This document shows positions 35,566 to 43,984 of a stretch of DNA of 64,000 nt, one piece after another. Below the pieces are notes generated by a model, which was given only the letters and a program-made list of their open reading frames with translations, made no database searches and was not told where the DNA came from. The stretch comes from Alkalibaculum sporogenes (lineage in GTDB: Bacteria; Bacillota; Clostridia; Eubacteriales; Alkalibacteraceae). Position numbers and translations under genes: made by a program. The stretch spans positions 62,001 to 126,000 of the forward strand of contig NZ_WHNX01000001.1 of the NCBI RefSeq assembly GCF_009362815.1, given 5' to 3'. Position 1 is the stretch's first letter. Each line of letters begins with the position of its first letter.

Positions 35566-36960
35566 ATGGAAAAATACCAACTTAAAGAACGCGAAATAAT
35601 GGCAGTTGCTTTGCCTAACGCTGTTTCGGCCATGGTACACATAGTACCTGTTATGTTTGGAATGATGTTTATGACCGAATATTTAGGAATTTCTGCTGCC
35701 GCTATGGGCACGGCAATGCTTGTCACAAAATTGCTCGATTATGTCGTGGCTATCTTTGCCGGCAGCATTATAGAAAAAACTCATAGCAAGAAATACGGCA
35801 AATATGCTTTATGGATGAGAATAACCACCTTTACGTTATTTTTCAGTTCATTGTTGCAGCTTGTTGATACCTCAGGGTTCATTGCTGCTCCAATTGGAAG
35901 ATTGATTTTCGTATCTATTTTCTACTGCGGTCTGCACTTCGGAATGAATTTCCGCGCAACTTCTCAGGGCGGCCTTATTCAAAGGATGGCCGGTCCTTCA
36001 ATGGAAATAAGGAAACGTATGAACGCTCGTCAGGCTCAAGTCAATGCTGCTGTTACCATTGTATCAGGCGCGATAACAATTCCACTGATTGGATACTTTG
36101 CAACTAAATTTGGAGCAGCTAACGGTTATGCTATTACTCTTATTTTATTCGGCGCTTTGTTCCTTGTTCTCAGCTTAACTATGCTTTTCCCGGTGATGAA
36201 AAAATACGATCGTCCCAGAGAAAGCGCTGAGGTTGCAAATACTCCCACTGTAGGTCAAATGTTTAAATCCATTATTAGCAACAAACAGATGATTTTCATG
36301 TTTTTTATGATTACATCAATGACGGTAGGAACACAAATATTTACCCCGCTTCTGGCTTATTATTTTAAAGTCGTTACAGGGAATTTGTCGGTAATGACCC
36401 TATTGCTCACAATTCAGGGCATAGGAGCATTTTTATTCAGTCTTGTTGCGCCAGCTATAGCTAAGAAACTCGGCAAGAAGGGCGCGCTTATCTTCAGCGC
36501 AGCTCTTTCAATCACTTGCTATCTCGGCATTTGGCTTTTTGGGCTAAATCATGTTTGGGCTTTGGTCGCATTTGCCTGTTTGATTAAAGGCAGTGATGCG
36601 ATTTACAGATGCTTTGCCATTAACTATTTCCTTGACTGCGGCGAGTATGGTTACTACACCACAGGTCAGGATAACAGAACCATGGCACTGACAGTTATGA
36701 ACTGGCCGATTAAAATCGGGTTCTTGGCCGGTGGGGCGGCGGTAGGCTACGGTCTGGCTCTGATTGGTTACACTGCCGGTATGGAAGTTACTTCAGTATT
36801 TGCGAATAAGTTTATGGTATTATTCGGACTTTTGCCGGCGGTGCTATTCTTGGTAACGCTGCTTTTAGCCATCTTTGCATACAAACTTACGGACGAACAG
36901 GCTGAATTTTACGCGACTGAAAATAATAAAAGAGAAGCTGCACTTAAAGGAACTTTGTAA
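35566..36960 (+). CDS. GPH/MFS-family transporter
   Basis: A 464-residue membrane protein with about 12 helices, of the glycoside-pentoside-hexuronide:cation symporter type within the MFS. Features are AGSIIEKTHSKKYGKYALWM after the second helix, matching the family basic loop, and KGSDAIYRCFAINYFLDCGE in the C-half. An in-frame ATG at 35551 overlaps the GAGGAG ribosome site, which selects ATG 35566. Clostridial members of this group are often paired with UroD-family or dehydrogenase genes and carry non-sugar substrates; the ligand is unknown. Confidence 0.82.
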   Translation: MEKYQLKEREIMAVALPNAVSAMVHIVPVMFGMMFMTEYLGISAAAMGTAMLVTKLLDYVVAIFAGSIIEKTHSKKYGKYALWMRITTFTLFFSSLLQLVDTSGFIAAPIGRLIFVSIFYCGLHFGMNFRATSQGGLIQRMAGPSMEIRKRMNARQAQVNAAVTIVSGAITIPLIGYFATKFGAANGYAITLILFGALFLVLSLTMLFPVMKKYDRPRESAEVANTPTVGQMFKSIISNKQMIFMFFMITSMTVGTQIFTPLLAYYFKVVTGNLSVMTLLLTIQGIGAFLFSLVAPAIAKKLGKKGALIFSAALSITCYLGIWLFGLNHVWALVAFACLIKGSDAIYRCFAINYFLDCGEYGYYTTGQDNRTMALTVMNWPIKIGFLAGGAAVGYGLALIGYTAGMEVTSVFANKFMVLFGLLPAVLFLVTLLLAIFAYKLTDEQAEFYATENNKREAALKGTL

Positions 36961-37308
36961 TAATACATTATAAGGCGTATAGTGACAGTGACTTTGAACC
37001 ACTAATAGATGGCCATATTACAGACTAGGGACAAATCCAAATCTTTGTCTATTCTGGAGATAGGCATTTGCTGGATTTACTGAAAATATACTGTAAAATA
37101 TTTGGTTGTACCAGGAGTATTAAATTTTATAAAATAAATACAGAAACTCTCAAACCTACCGTTTCAATAGGTAAGTCATTTTCTTTTTAAAACAGACTAT
37201 TGTACATTTAGTAAAATTGTAATAATTTATAGATATATGTTTAGTAAATCTTTTCCATGGGTAATAAAGTAATAAGAGATATTATTATTATGGAGGAGTG
37301 ATGTTATA
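36961..37308. other. Gap without a recognised gene
   Basis: The spacer between the GPH transporter and the stress protein contains no coding frame I can support and no clear terminator. It ends in a good GGAGGAG ribosome site for the stress protein. Confidence 0.45.
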
Positions 37309-37731
37309 ATGAAAAAATTATTAATTCCGATTGACGGTTCCGAGCATGCTCAAAGGGCTATGGAAAGAGGTAAAGAATTAGCTGAAAAGTTTGGTTGGGA
37401 CATAGTATTGTTAAGTGTTGAGGTATTGCCTATTCCTTATGTAGACCAAGTAATTACGCTGAATGCAATAAATCAAACTAATGAAGATTTGAAGATTTTA
37501 CTAGATGAAGCTAAGAAAAATTTTGTACATTTCAGTAATGAAGTCCAAGTAGTATCACTACGTGGAGATGTAGCAAGTACAATTATTAAATATATTGAAG
37601 ATAATGATATTGAAATGGTTGTTATGGGATCAGTTGGTTTAAACGCGGGTGTTATAAGCGGATTGTTGCTAGGTAGTGTAACTAATAAAGTGTTACATAA
37701 AAGCTGTGTGCCTGTTCTCGTAGTAAAGTAA
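37309..37731 (+). CDS. Universal stress protein (UspA family)
   Basis: A 140-residue single-domain UspA protein. The start LLIPIDGSEHAQRAMERGKE and the nucleotide-binding loop GSVGLNAGVISGLLLGSVTN (a Gly-x2-Gly-x9-Gly-Ser type) place it in the ATP-binding branch. The C-terminal CVPVLVVK strand is standard. These proteins modulate survival under stress; no partner is evident. ATG 37309 is the only start not followed by an early stop. It forms a single-gene unit ended by a strong terminator. Confidence 0.92.
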   Translation: MKKLLIPIDGSEHAQRAMERGKELAEKFGWDIVLLSVEVLPIPYVDQVITLNAINQTNEDLKILLDEAKKNFVHFSNEVQVVSLRGDVASTIIKYIEDNDIEMVVMGSVGLNAGVISGLLLGSVTNKVLHKSCVPVLVVK

Positions 37732-37794
37732 GCGTGTTCTTAATACAAACACCAACACGCTCCACCGACAAGAATTGAAACCCAATATTCAAAG

Positions 37795-37820
37795 CACAGG
37801 TAGTCAGCCTGTGTTTTTTT
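37795..37820 (+). terminator. Intrinsic terminator of the stress protein gene
   Basis: CACAGG (37795-37800) pairs with CCTGTG (37808-37813) around TAGTCAG, followed by seven T residues. Confidence 0.85.
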
Positions 37821-37910
37821 GTTTTCTATTCCTTAATAGGGGTATATGTGTTTAGCATAGTTTCAGTGTTGACTGAATGATTTTACTTATATCAAGATGG
37901 GTGGTTTATT

Positions 37911-38026
37911 GAGTATTATGACAGTCAAGGAAGCTACTGAAAATGTGAAGTTTCTTCATGGCGCATAGGCGAATCCGTGAGGAACGCATAAAAGGGGCAT
38001 ATATAATCGGGACTGCATTTAAGTAA
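37911..38026 (+). pseudogene. Remnant of a small helix-turn-helix (excisionase-like) protein
   Basis: One frame reads MTVKEATENVKFLHGA and stops; a second frame continues RRIREERIKGAYIIGTAFK. Joined, they match small DNA-binding proteins with the pattern TVKEAAE...RRIR...EGRI.GA, often carried by mobile elements. At least one frameshift and a loss of the tail make it inactive. Nothing else is seen in the gap 37821-38139. Confidence 0.5.
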
Positions 38027-38139
38027 GAAAAAAACCGAATTAACTGTTAAAATTGAAAACTGTCCCTACAGTTCATTAGTTCTATAGGGATGCTCTGATA
38101 GAAGACCATGATCAGGGCAGCAAAGTTATAGGAGGAATT

Positions 38140-38613
38140 ATGTTAATTAAAGCAGTAATAGCATTTCTTTATCTTCCAGGGGTAATTGCTTTCTTAGTGC
38201 CAGTAATCATTGCAATATATGATCCATGGAGAAGTTCTTTTATATCCATAGGTGTCTTGGTAATAATTAACGGATTACTCGTATTAATATGGTGTGTTCG
38301 AGATTTCTACATTTCCGGTAGAGGAACGTTGGCGCCATGGGAGCCGCCAAAGAAACTTATTGTCATTGGACTCTATCGATTTGTACGCAACCCAATGTAT
38401 ATAGGTGTCTTAATACTTGTACTAGGCTGGAGTATATTATTCTCTTCACCATTGCTCGTTTTATATATGTTTATTTTAGCTATATCGTTTCATATAAGAA
38501 CAGTTAAATATGAAGAGCCTTATTTAAAAGAGCAGTTTAAAGATGAGTGGGAATTGTATCGTCGAAAAGTGCCAAGATGGTTTCCCAAAATAGATTTTTG
38601 GACAAATCAGTAA
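38140..38613 (+). CDS. Isoprenylcysteine carboxyl methyltransferase-like membrane protein
   Basis: A 157-residue membrane protein with three to four helices and the ICMT/PEMT signature: GRGTLAPWEPPKKLIVIGLY, RFVRNPMYIGVL and EEPYLKEQFKDEWELYRRKV. The RNPMY and EE segments bind S-adenosylmethionine in this family. Bacterial members methylate unknown lipids or small molecules. AGGAGG precedes ATG 38140. A CPBP-type protease homologue lies 400 bases downstream, which mirrors the eukaryotic CAAX processing pair by family, although there is no sign that they act together. Confidence 0.87.
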   Translation: MLIKAVIAFLYLPGVIAFLVPVIIAIYDPWRSSFISIGVLVIINGLLVLIWCVRDFYISGRGTLAPWEPPKKLIVIGLYRFVRNPMYIGVLILVLGWSILFSSPLLVLYMFILAISFHIRTVKYEEPYLKEQFKDEWELYRRKVPRWFPKIDFWTNQ

Positions 38614-38634
38614 TAGATATTTCTCTATTTCCTT

Positions 38635-38840
38635 ATAGTAGACATATGATTTCATAGACAAATACCTTGCTATCTTGTATTTCATATAGCTTTCGTGATA
38701 AACTTTGTCTAAGTAATAGTAATTGTTGATAAGGATGCTGTTCCACCTGTACCTACGAGTTTGATAATGCAAGGTTTACGGTTCACGCAAAATTGGTAGA
38801 GGATATATCTTTGTAGGTATAATCAAATAGTATTGCATTA
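38635..38840 (+). pseudogene. Internally deleted second copy of the sortase B locus
   Basis: Bases 38635-38736 repeat the region upstream of srtB (29178-29276) at roughly 90 percent identity, and bases 38742-38840 repeat the 3' end of srtB and its flank (29970-30071), including CACCTGTACCTACGAGTTTG. The roughly 690 bases between are missing, so the catalytic Cys region is joined directly to the leader. It is a scar of a duplicated sortase B gene. I see no transposase nearby. Confidence 0.85.
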
Positions 38841-39029
38841 TAAAGATGCAGATTGCCTTGAATTCTGAAATATTTTGATTATATTTAATCTTAATAATGC
38901 CTGGAGTCTTAAAAGGACTCACTAACAGTTGAGTTAATATCGTACCATATCTTACTAACTGATTAATTAGCAAGTCCAACAGTGATTTTTGTTTTCACTG
39001 TATACTTCAAAATGTGAGGTGAAGAAATC

Positions 39030-39842
39030 GTGACAGAAAAAAAAATCATAGTACAATTTACGATGCTGACATTTTGCATAGCCTATTTTGTGTCAGGTGC
39101 TTTGATTTATCTTGGGCAATTCGGATTTTCCGTTCACTCTTTCGTTCAATCGTTACAGCAATTTGGGATGAATATTCCTTTTGCAATCTATATTTTGTCG
39201 CCTGCTATTGCTTCATTTATCGTTCTGAAGAAAAATAACAAAATAGCAGATTTTAAGGAATGGTTGAAAACTGTTTTTTACGCCAAAAATAACATCTCTA
39301 TCTATTTGTTCGTTGTTACAGGGCTTGTACTGTATTTTTTGATACATATTGCAGTTTCAGGCCGTACGGAAATGGTGCTTCCATTTTATATGTTCTTCCT
39401 TTCCCTACCTGGTAATCTTATTATCGGTGGCTTGGAGGAAGCTGGTTGGATGTACATATTGCAGCCTGAGCTTGATAAAAAATATGGCTTTATTTTATCT
39501 TCTATTTTTGTTGGAGTCATTTGGCTTTTATGGCATCTCCCTCTCTTCTTCATGCCGGGGACAGGTCACTACGAGGGACTCATAGACTTTTGGATGTTTG
39601 CAGTTCAAATCTTTGCGTTTCGGTTTCTCTACGGTTCAATCTACAAAATATCAGGAAAAGGCCGTGTGTTTATGTGCGTATTATTCCACACCATGTTCAA
39701 TGCGGCAACCCCCGTCTTTGGCATACTGCCTATGACTTGGGCAGGAACCATTGCCGCAAATGCTGTGATTGTTATTTTTTCAATTATAACCGTTGTGATA
39801 CACGACAAAAAGAACAACTGCCCTAACGGACAGGGTGGATAG
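39030..39842 (+). CDS. CPBP-family intramembrane metalloprotease homologue
   Basis: A 270-residue protein with about eight membrane helices and the CPBP (CAAX protease/bacteriocin processing) motifs: GGLEEAGWMYILQPEL, IWLLWHLPLFF and MCVLFHTMFNAA. Glu136, Glu137 and the His residues of the WH and FH motifs form the metal site; the Arg of the usual EExxxR is Met here. Family members act in bacteriocin self-immunity or protein processing. Translation is from GTG 39030 behind GAGGTGAAG. No bacteriocin gene is evident nearby. Confidence 0.85.
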   Translation: MTEKKIIVQFTMLTFCIAYFVSGALIYLGQFGFSVHSFVQSLQQFGMNIPFAIYILSPAIASFIVLKKNNKIADFKEWLKTVFYAKNNISIYLFVVTGLVLYFLIHIAVSGRTEMVLPFYMFFLSLPGNLIIGGLEEAGWMYILQPELDKKYGFILSSIFVGVIWLLWHLPLFFMPGTGHYEGLIDFWMFAVQIFAFRFLYGSIYKISGKGRVFMCVLFHTMFNAATPVFGILPMTWAGTIAANAVIVIFSIITVVIHDKKNNCPNGQGG

Positions 39843-39989
39843 GGCAACATTATTAGTATATTTATTTGTTGATAGATAAACTGCGATTTAATCATGAATC
39901 TAAAACAATATCTAATATCTTTTTAGTTAAAAGAATCAGTCATTTAACCTAAATACTCTTGCTACTTTATGAAATGTATTTCTTTTATA

Positions 39990-40565
39990 TTAAATAGAAG
40001 CAAATACCTGAGATAAATCAATTAAAAGATTAGGAAAAACAGAAACTTTCACTTTAGCTTCTTCAGTATAAGATTCTGGTCTACCGTAGCGTTGATCTTC
40101 CTGTAAAGTAAATATATTTACATACTTTCCATCTGGATCAACGATCCAATATTCTTTTATACCAGATTTTTCATATTTGTTAAACTTTAGAACCCTATCT
40201 ATTCTTGAAGTGGAAGGAGACGAAATTTCAATGACAAGTGTAGGAGTCCCAAAATAACCTGTTCCCTTTAATCTGCTTTTATCACAAATGACTACTATAT
40301 CAGGCTGAAATACATTGGTGGTTTCTTCATCTTGTTTTTCTTCGTCAGAAAACCGTAAATCAAATGGGGAAGTAAAAGCTTGACATTCATTTCCTTGTAA
40401 ATGATTCGCAAGTTGCCTATATAATTCACCAGAAATTGCTTGATGTTGCCATGATGGAGCGGATTGCATACAAGGTACACCGTTAAAAATTTCCCATTGT
40501 TCATTTTCGGGCCAAGTTAAGTAGTCGGCATATGTGTGTTTTTTATTTTCTTTTGGTAATGGCAT
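39990..40565 (-). CDS. Uma2-family (DUF820) putative endonuclease
   Basis: A 191-residue protein of the Uma2 family with a restriction-endonuclease-like core. Visible motifs are YADYLTWPENEQWEIFNGVP, FQPDIVVICDKSRL (PD), VIEISSPSTSRIDRVLKFNK (the E-x-K-like catalytic strand) and GIKEYWIVDPDGKYVNIF. The family has nuclease fold but no proved cellular role. AAAGGAG precedes ATG 40565. It is a lone gene; the roughly 10 bases after its stop to the left hold no terminator. Confidence 0.88.
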   Translation of the reverse strand: MPLPKENKKHTYADYLTWPENEQWEIFNGVPCMQSAPSWQHQAISGELYRQLANHLQGNECQAFTSPFDLRFSDEEKQDEETTNVFQPDIVVICDKSRLKGTGYFGTPTLVIEISSPSTSRIDRVLKFNKYEKSGIKEYWIVDPDGKYVNIFTLQEDQRYGRPESYTEEAKVKVSVFPNLLIDLSQVFASI

Positions 40566-40927
40566 AAAATTTCTCCTTTAATTTTCTAAGTCTTGATTTG
40601 TATTAGAAAACTAATCTAATTTTAGTTTTATTTATCTATATCAATGTAAATAGAAAAAAATATAGTGAACAAAGAGTTTTTCATTTATATAATACTAAAT
40701 ATAATTTATCATAATATTATGTAATATTCAATAAGATGTTAAAAGTTGAGAATTGTAAAAGCAGTGGTTAAAAATAAATTAATCACTGCTTTTGTCTAGA
40801 TTGGGATAGACTCAGTGTTGACCGCGCAATAATAGGATTTATTGACAGTATTGCACTTGATTATTTTTGCCAATTTTTATATAGTAATACTAGAATCTAT
40901 AAACTAATAAATTGGAGGTTTTGTTAA
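40566..40927. other. Spacer with a bidirectional hairpin (40757-40793)
   Basis: AAAAGCAGTG (40757-40766) pairs with CACTGCTTTT (40784-40793). With T residues on both sides it can terminate in either direction, although neither neighbouring gene ends into it. The rest must contain the divergent promoters of the Uma2 and SDR genes; no strong box is assigned. Confidence 0.55.
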
Positions 40928-41917
40928 ATGGGTAAACGATTAAGCGGAAAAGTTGCTATTGTTACAGGTTCCGGACAGGGTATTGGAAGGGCTATTGCTA
41001 TAGCCCTTGCGGAAGAAGGCGCAAAGGTTGTAACAAATAACCGAGGTCCGGTCAAAAAGAATGTCGCCAATCAGTTGGAGGGCAGGCTTGAACTCCTGAC
41101 ATCCGAACAACTCAAATGGTATAATGAAGAGATTGAAAAATATACCGGTGACGCTGAAACGACGGCAAAGACTATCAGGGATGCTGGATTCGAGGCAGTA
41201 GCAATTTTTGGCGATATCTCCAATTTTGACGAAGCAAAGAAAATCGTTGATAGGGCAGCGGATATCTATGGCTCGGTAGACATTGTAGTTAACGTTGCAG
41301 GTGCATTTGGCTTTGCTCCAATAGAAAAAATCACTGAAGAGCTTTGGGATAAGGTTACAGATGTCAAACCGAAAGGGCACTTTAACATCATTCGCCATGC
41401 AGTTCCTTATATGAAGAAAAATAAATGGGGTCGCATCATCAACTGTGCTTCGCCAGCATGGATGGGTGGTGGAATTCGTCAGTCTGAGTACTGTGCAGCC
41501 AATGCTGGTACAGTGGGCTTGACCTGGGCACTTGCAGAAGAACTTGCCGATGACGGTATCACAGCTAATGTTTTCTGCCCAGCTGCGAAGACAAGAGCCT
41601 CCGTCGATATGGAGCTGTTTGACAAAGTTGTGGATGAAGACGAGAAGTCCACTAAGTCTGGTGAGCCCCTCGTCAAATATGATGAGACTCAACCGCCCGA
41701 GTTGTTTTCTGCATTTATTCCGTATCTTGCGTCTGATGACGCCTCGCATGTTTCGGGTTCTGTTTTCTTCACAATGGGAACGTTTATTGGTCGCTATTCC
41801 AACCCTGCTATCTCCTCAAGTATGATTAGCATGGATGGTCCTTGGACTGTGGACAAAATTATAGAGGAAGCACCTAAAACAATATTTAAGGACTACAAGA
41901 ATATTAATCAACAATAA
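40928..41917 (+). CDS. Short-chain dehydrogenase/reductase with altered active site
   Basis: A 329-residue SDR. The cofactor motif is VTGSGQGIGRAIAIALA (12-28), NVAGAF is at 122-127, and the catalytic Ser is Ser175 (NCAS). Tyr188 is present, but the lysine four residues later is Asn192 (YCAAN; codon AAT at 41501), so the classical YxxxK is broken. It also carries an insert of about 40 residues after the second strand (40-85). It may work on an activated substrate or have lost oxidoreductase activity. GGAGG precedes ATG 40928. It lies beside the sigma-54/methyltransferase cluster. Confidence 0.82.
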   Translation: MGKRLSGKVAIVTGSGQGIGRAIAIALAEEGAKVVTNNRGPVKKNVANQLEGRLELLTSEQLKWYNEEIEKYTGDAETTAKTIRDAGFEAVAIFGDISNFDEAKKIVDRAADIYGSVDIVVNVAGAFGFAPIEKITEELWDKVTDVKPKGHFNIIRHAVPYMKKNKWGRIINCASPAWMGGGIRQSEYCAANAGTVGLTWALAEELADDGITANVFCPAAKTRASVDMELFDKVVDEDEKSTKSGEPLVKYDETQPPELFSAFIPYLASDDASHVSGSVFFTMGTFIGRYSNPAISSSMISMDGPWTVDKIIEEAPKTIFKDYKNINQQ

Positions 41918-42315
41918 TCAACATTCAATTTTTCAATGAAAGAAGATTTAATAAAATTAGGATGCATGGCTTCTTTAGAATATTGAAACCATGCATCCAT
42001 ATGTGCATAATATTTTAATTAAAACAGGGATATGTTATGCCATTATTTATCATTAAAACAAGATGGTTAAACAACAATTTATATATAAAAATTACTTAAC
42101 TGAAAATACTTCCATAGTATTTATAATGACGAAGTAATAAGCAGAAAAATGAGATTTGTTGTCAATAAATTTCTCATGTATATTAAAACCAATAAAGAAT
42201 AAAGCGAGGGATTTGAGTGAGTAAAAAAATTAAATTCCATTAATATTGGATCATTATAAAAATAAATAGATAGTCACTGAGATATTTCTAATTTGCTTTA
42301 ACTTTTACATAATTT
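41918..42315. other. Spacer with a terminator-like hairpin (41960-41998)
   Basis: GGATGCATGG (41960-41969) and CCATGCATCC (41989-41998) form a 10-bp stem with a 19-base loop, about 45 bases after the SDR stop. No T-tract follows, but the position fits an end-of-transcript hairpin. No gene is seen in the remaining AT-rich sequence up to the convergent sigma-54 activator gene. Confidence 0.5.
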
Positions 42316-43698
42316 TCAAGTCTCGTTATTTATTATATATTTGTTGATCAAGAGGTTTGCAGTAGATTGACTCAAACCCATTTTTTTTGCAATTATCCGG
42401 CTAGATTTGTATTTTGAATAGAGCTTGTTTACTGTACGTTTTTTAAATTCTTCAACATTGAAGCAATCTTCATAAACTTCTTCAATATCTTCTTCCTGAT
42501 CAAGATACTGAAGAAATAGCTTTTTATCTACGATGGTCTTATCAGATAAGATACACATTCTTTCAACAGCATTTTTCAATTGACGTATATTTCCAGGCCA
42601 ATCATAGCTGATAAAGCAAGAAAGAAGTGATTCGCTGAAGAATTTTTTTGTATTGTTGCGTTTATTGAAGGTATTTAAAAAATAGGTCGTCAGTAAGATA
42701 ACGTCATCTTGTCTATGCCTAAGAGGTGGAAGAACCACTTTAGCTGTATTAAGACGCCAATATAAATCACTCCTAAAATTCTTTTCTTTGATAGCAGATA
42801 CTAAATTTTGATTGGTAGCGGCAATAATTCGAATGTTTACATGTTCCGGTTTGTCGCTTCCTACAGGAATGAAACGCTGGTTTTCTAGTACATCCAATAT
42901 TTTTGCTTGCATTTTAAGGGACAAATCGCCGATTTCATCCAAAAATATGGTTCCTCCATCTGCATTTTTCAACAAACCGATTTTTCCTTTGGCATTTGCC
43001 CCAGTAAAGGCTCCTGGCACGTAACCGAAAAGTTCGCTTTCAAACAGACCATCAGGGATTGCTGCGCAATTAATTGCAAGAAATGGTTTATGCCTTCTTC
43101 TACTCTCATTATGTACAGTCTGCGCGATATAACTTTTTCCGGTTCCACTTTCACCTAATATAAGGAGATTGCAATCTGATTTTGAAATCTTCTCTAAGTC
43201 ATTTAAACATTGTTTGAATAATTCATTTTTTCCAATGATCACTTCTGAAAATTCTAGATCGATGGTTTCTATGGGGTTTCGGACATCTCGATAACTTAAG
43301 TCCACTGTTCGGATATTATCTAGTGACGTGGAAATCATGAATTCAAATTGATCTTGATCATTGTAGACCGGAACGTTGATACAGATAATCGTACGGTTGG
43401 TTTTGTAATAAATATTTTCTGTCACGATCGCCTGACGCGATACTTTAGTAAGATCAAAACTATAGGGGTCCCAGAGACCTTCTTTTATTTCTTTACTATT
43501 CTTTTGAACTACGTCTTCAGGTTTGATGCCGTATAATCTGGTGATGGCCGGATTAGCGTAAACGACTTTGCCGTTTTTGTCCAATACATAGATTTCAGTG
43601 AAGGAATTTTCTAGTATCTTAAGCAAAGTTTCACGAGGGATAGAATTTAAATATTCAGTGTAATCCGGACTATTTACAACTTTAGTTAGGTTAATCAT
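42316..43698 (-). CDS. Sigma-54-dependent transcriptional activator with PAS domain
   Basis: A 460-residue activator. A PAS sensor domain (about 24-130) is followed by an AAA+ domain (about 150-380) with Walker A GESGTGKS (182-189), the sigma-54 contact loop GAFTGA (229-234) and Walker B IFLDEIGD, then a C-terminal Fis-type helix-turn-helix (about 425-460). It should drive the two sigma-54 promoters flanking 45.5 kb, which serve the methyltransferase and BCCT transporter genes. The PAS domain may sense the substrate or a metabolite. No gene overlaps it. Confidence 0.9.
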   Translation of the reverse strand: MINLTKVVNSPDYTEYLNSIPRETLLKILENSFTEIYVLDKNGKVVYANPAITRLYGIKPEDVVQKNSKEIKEGLWDPYSFDLTKVSRQAIVTENIYYKTNRTIICINVPVYNDQDQFEFMISTSLDNIRTVDLSYRDVRNPIETIDLEFSEVIIGKNELFKQCLNDLEKISKSDCNLLILGESGTGKSYIAQTVHNESRRRHKPFLAINCAAIPDGLFESELFGYVPGAFTGANAKGKIGLLKNADGGTIFLDEIGDLSLKMQAKILDVLENQRFIPVGSDKPEHVNIRIIAATNQNLVSAIKEKNFRSDLYWRLNTAKVVLPPLRHRQDDVILLTTYFLNTFNKRNNTKKFFSESLLSCFISYDWPGNIRQLKNAVERMCILSDKTIVDKKLFLQYLDQEEDIEEVYEDCFNVEEFKKRTVNKLYSKYKSSRIIAKKMGLSQSTANLLINKYIINNET

Positions 43699-43941
43699 TA
43701 TAGAGTGCTCTTCCTTTCAGCGCTGTGATATTTAAATAATGGTTAAGGTAATTATAACATATCTAATGGTTTTTACAAACTTGAGGTTTAAATCACACAA
43801 CAAAGATAAGCTCTGCAATCCTAAAATAAATTTTACATTGACCTCTTGCTTACAAAAGATTTCAAATCGCCTTGCGATTTACTAGTCACTATATGTATGA
43901 AGAAACATATCTTTTCGGAAGGTTCATTATTTTCGCGATAA

Positions 43942-43971
43942 AAAACCACAGGTAATATTACCTGTGGTTTT
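43942..43971. terminator. Terminator of the methyltransferase gene
   Basis: AAAACCACAGGTAAT and its exact complement form a perfect 30-base palindrome, 14 bases after the minus-strand methyltransferase stop, followed on that strand by T residues. It separates the methyltransferase from the sigma-54 activator. Confidence 0.88.
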
Positions 43972-43984
43972 AACGGAAAAAAAT

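Noticed and set aside
40940-41749. 269-codon minus-strand frame opposite the SDR gene.
   Set aside because: No family resemblance; the plus-strand frame has clear SDR motifs and a good ribosome site.
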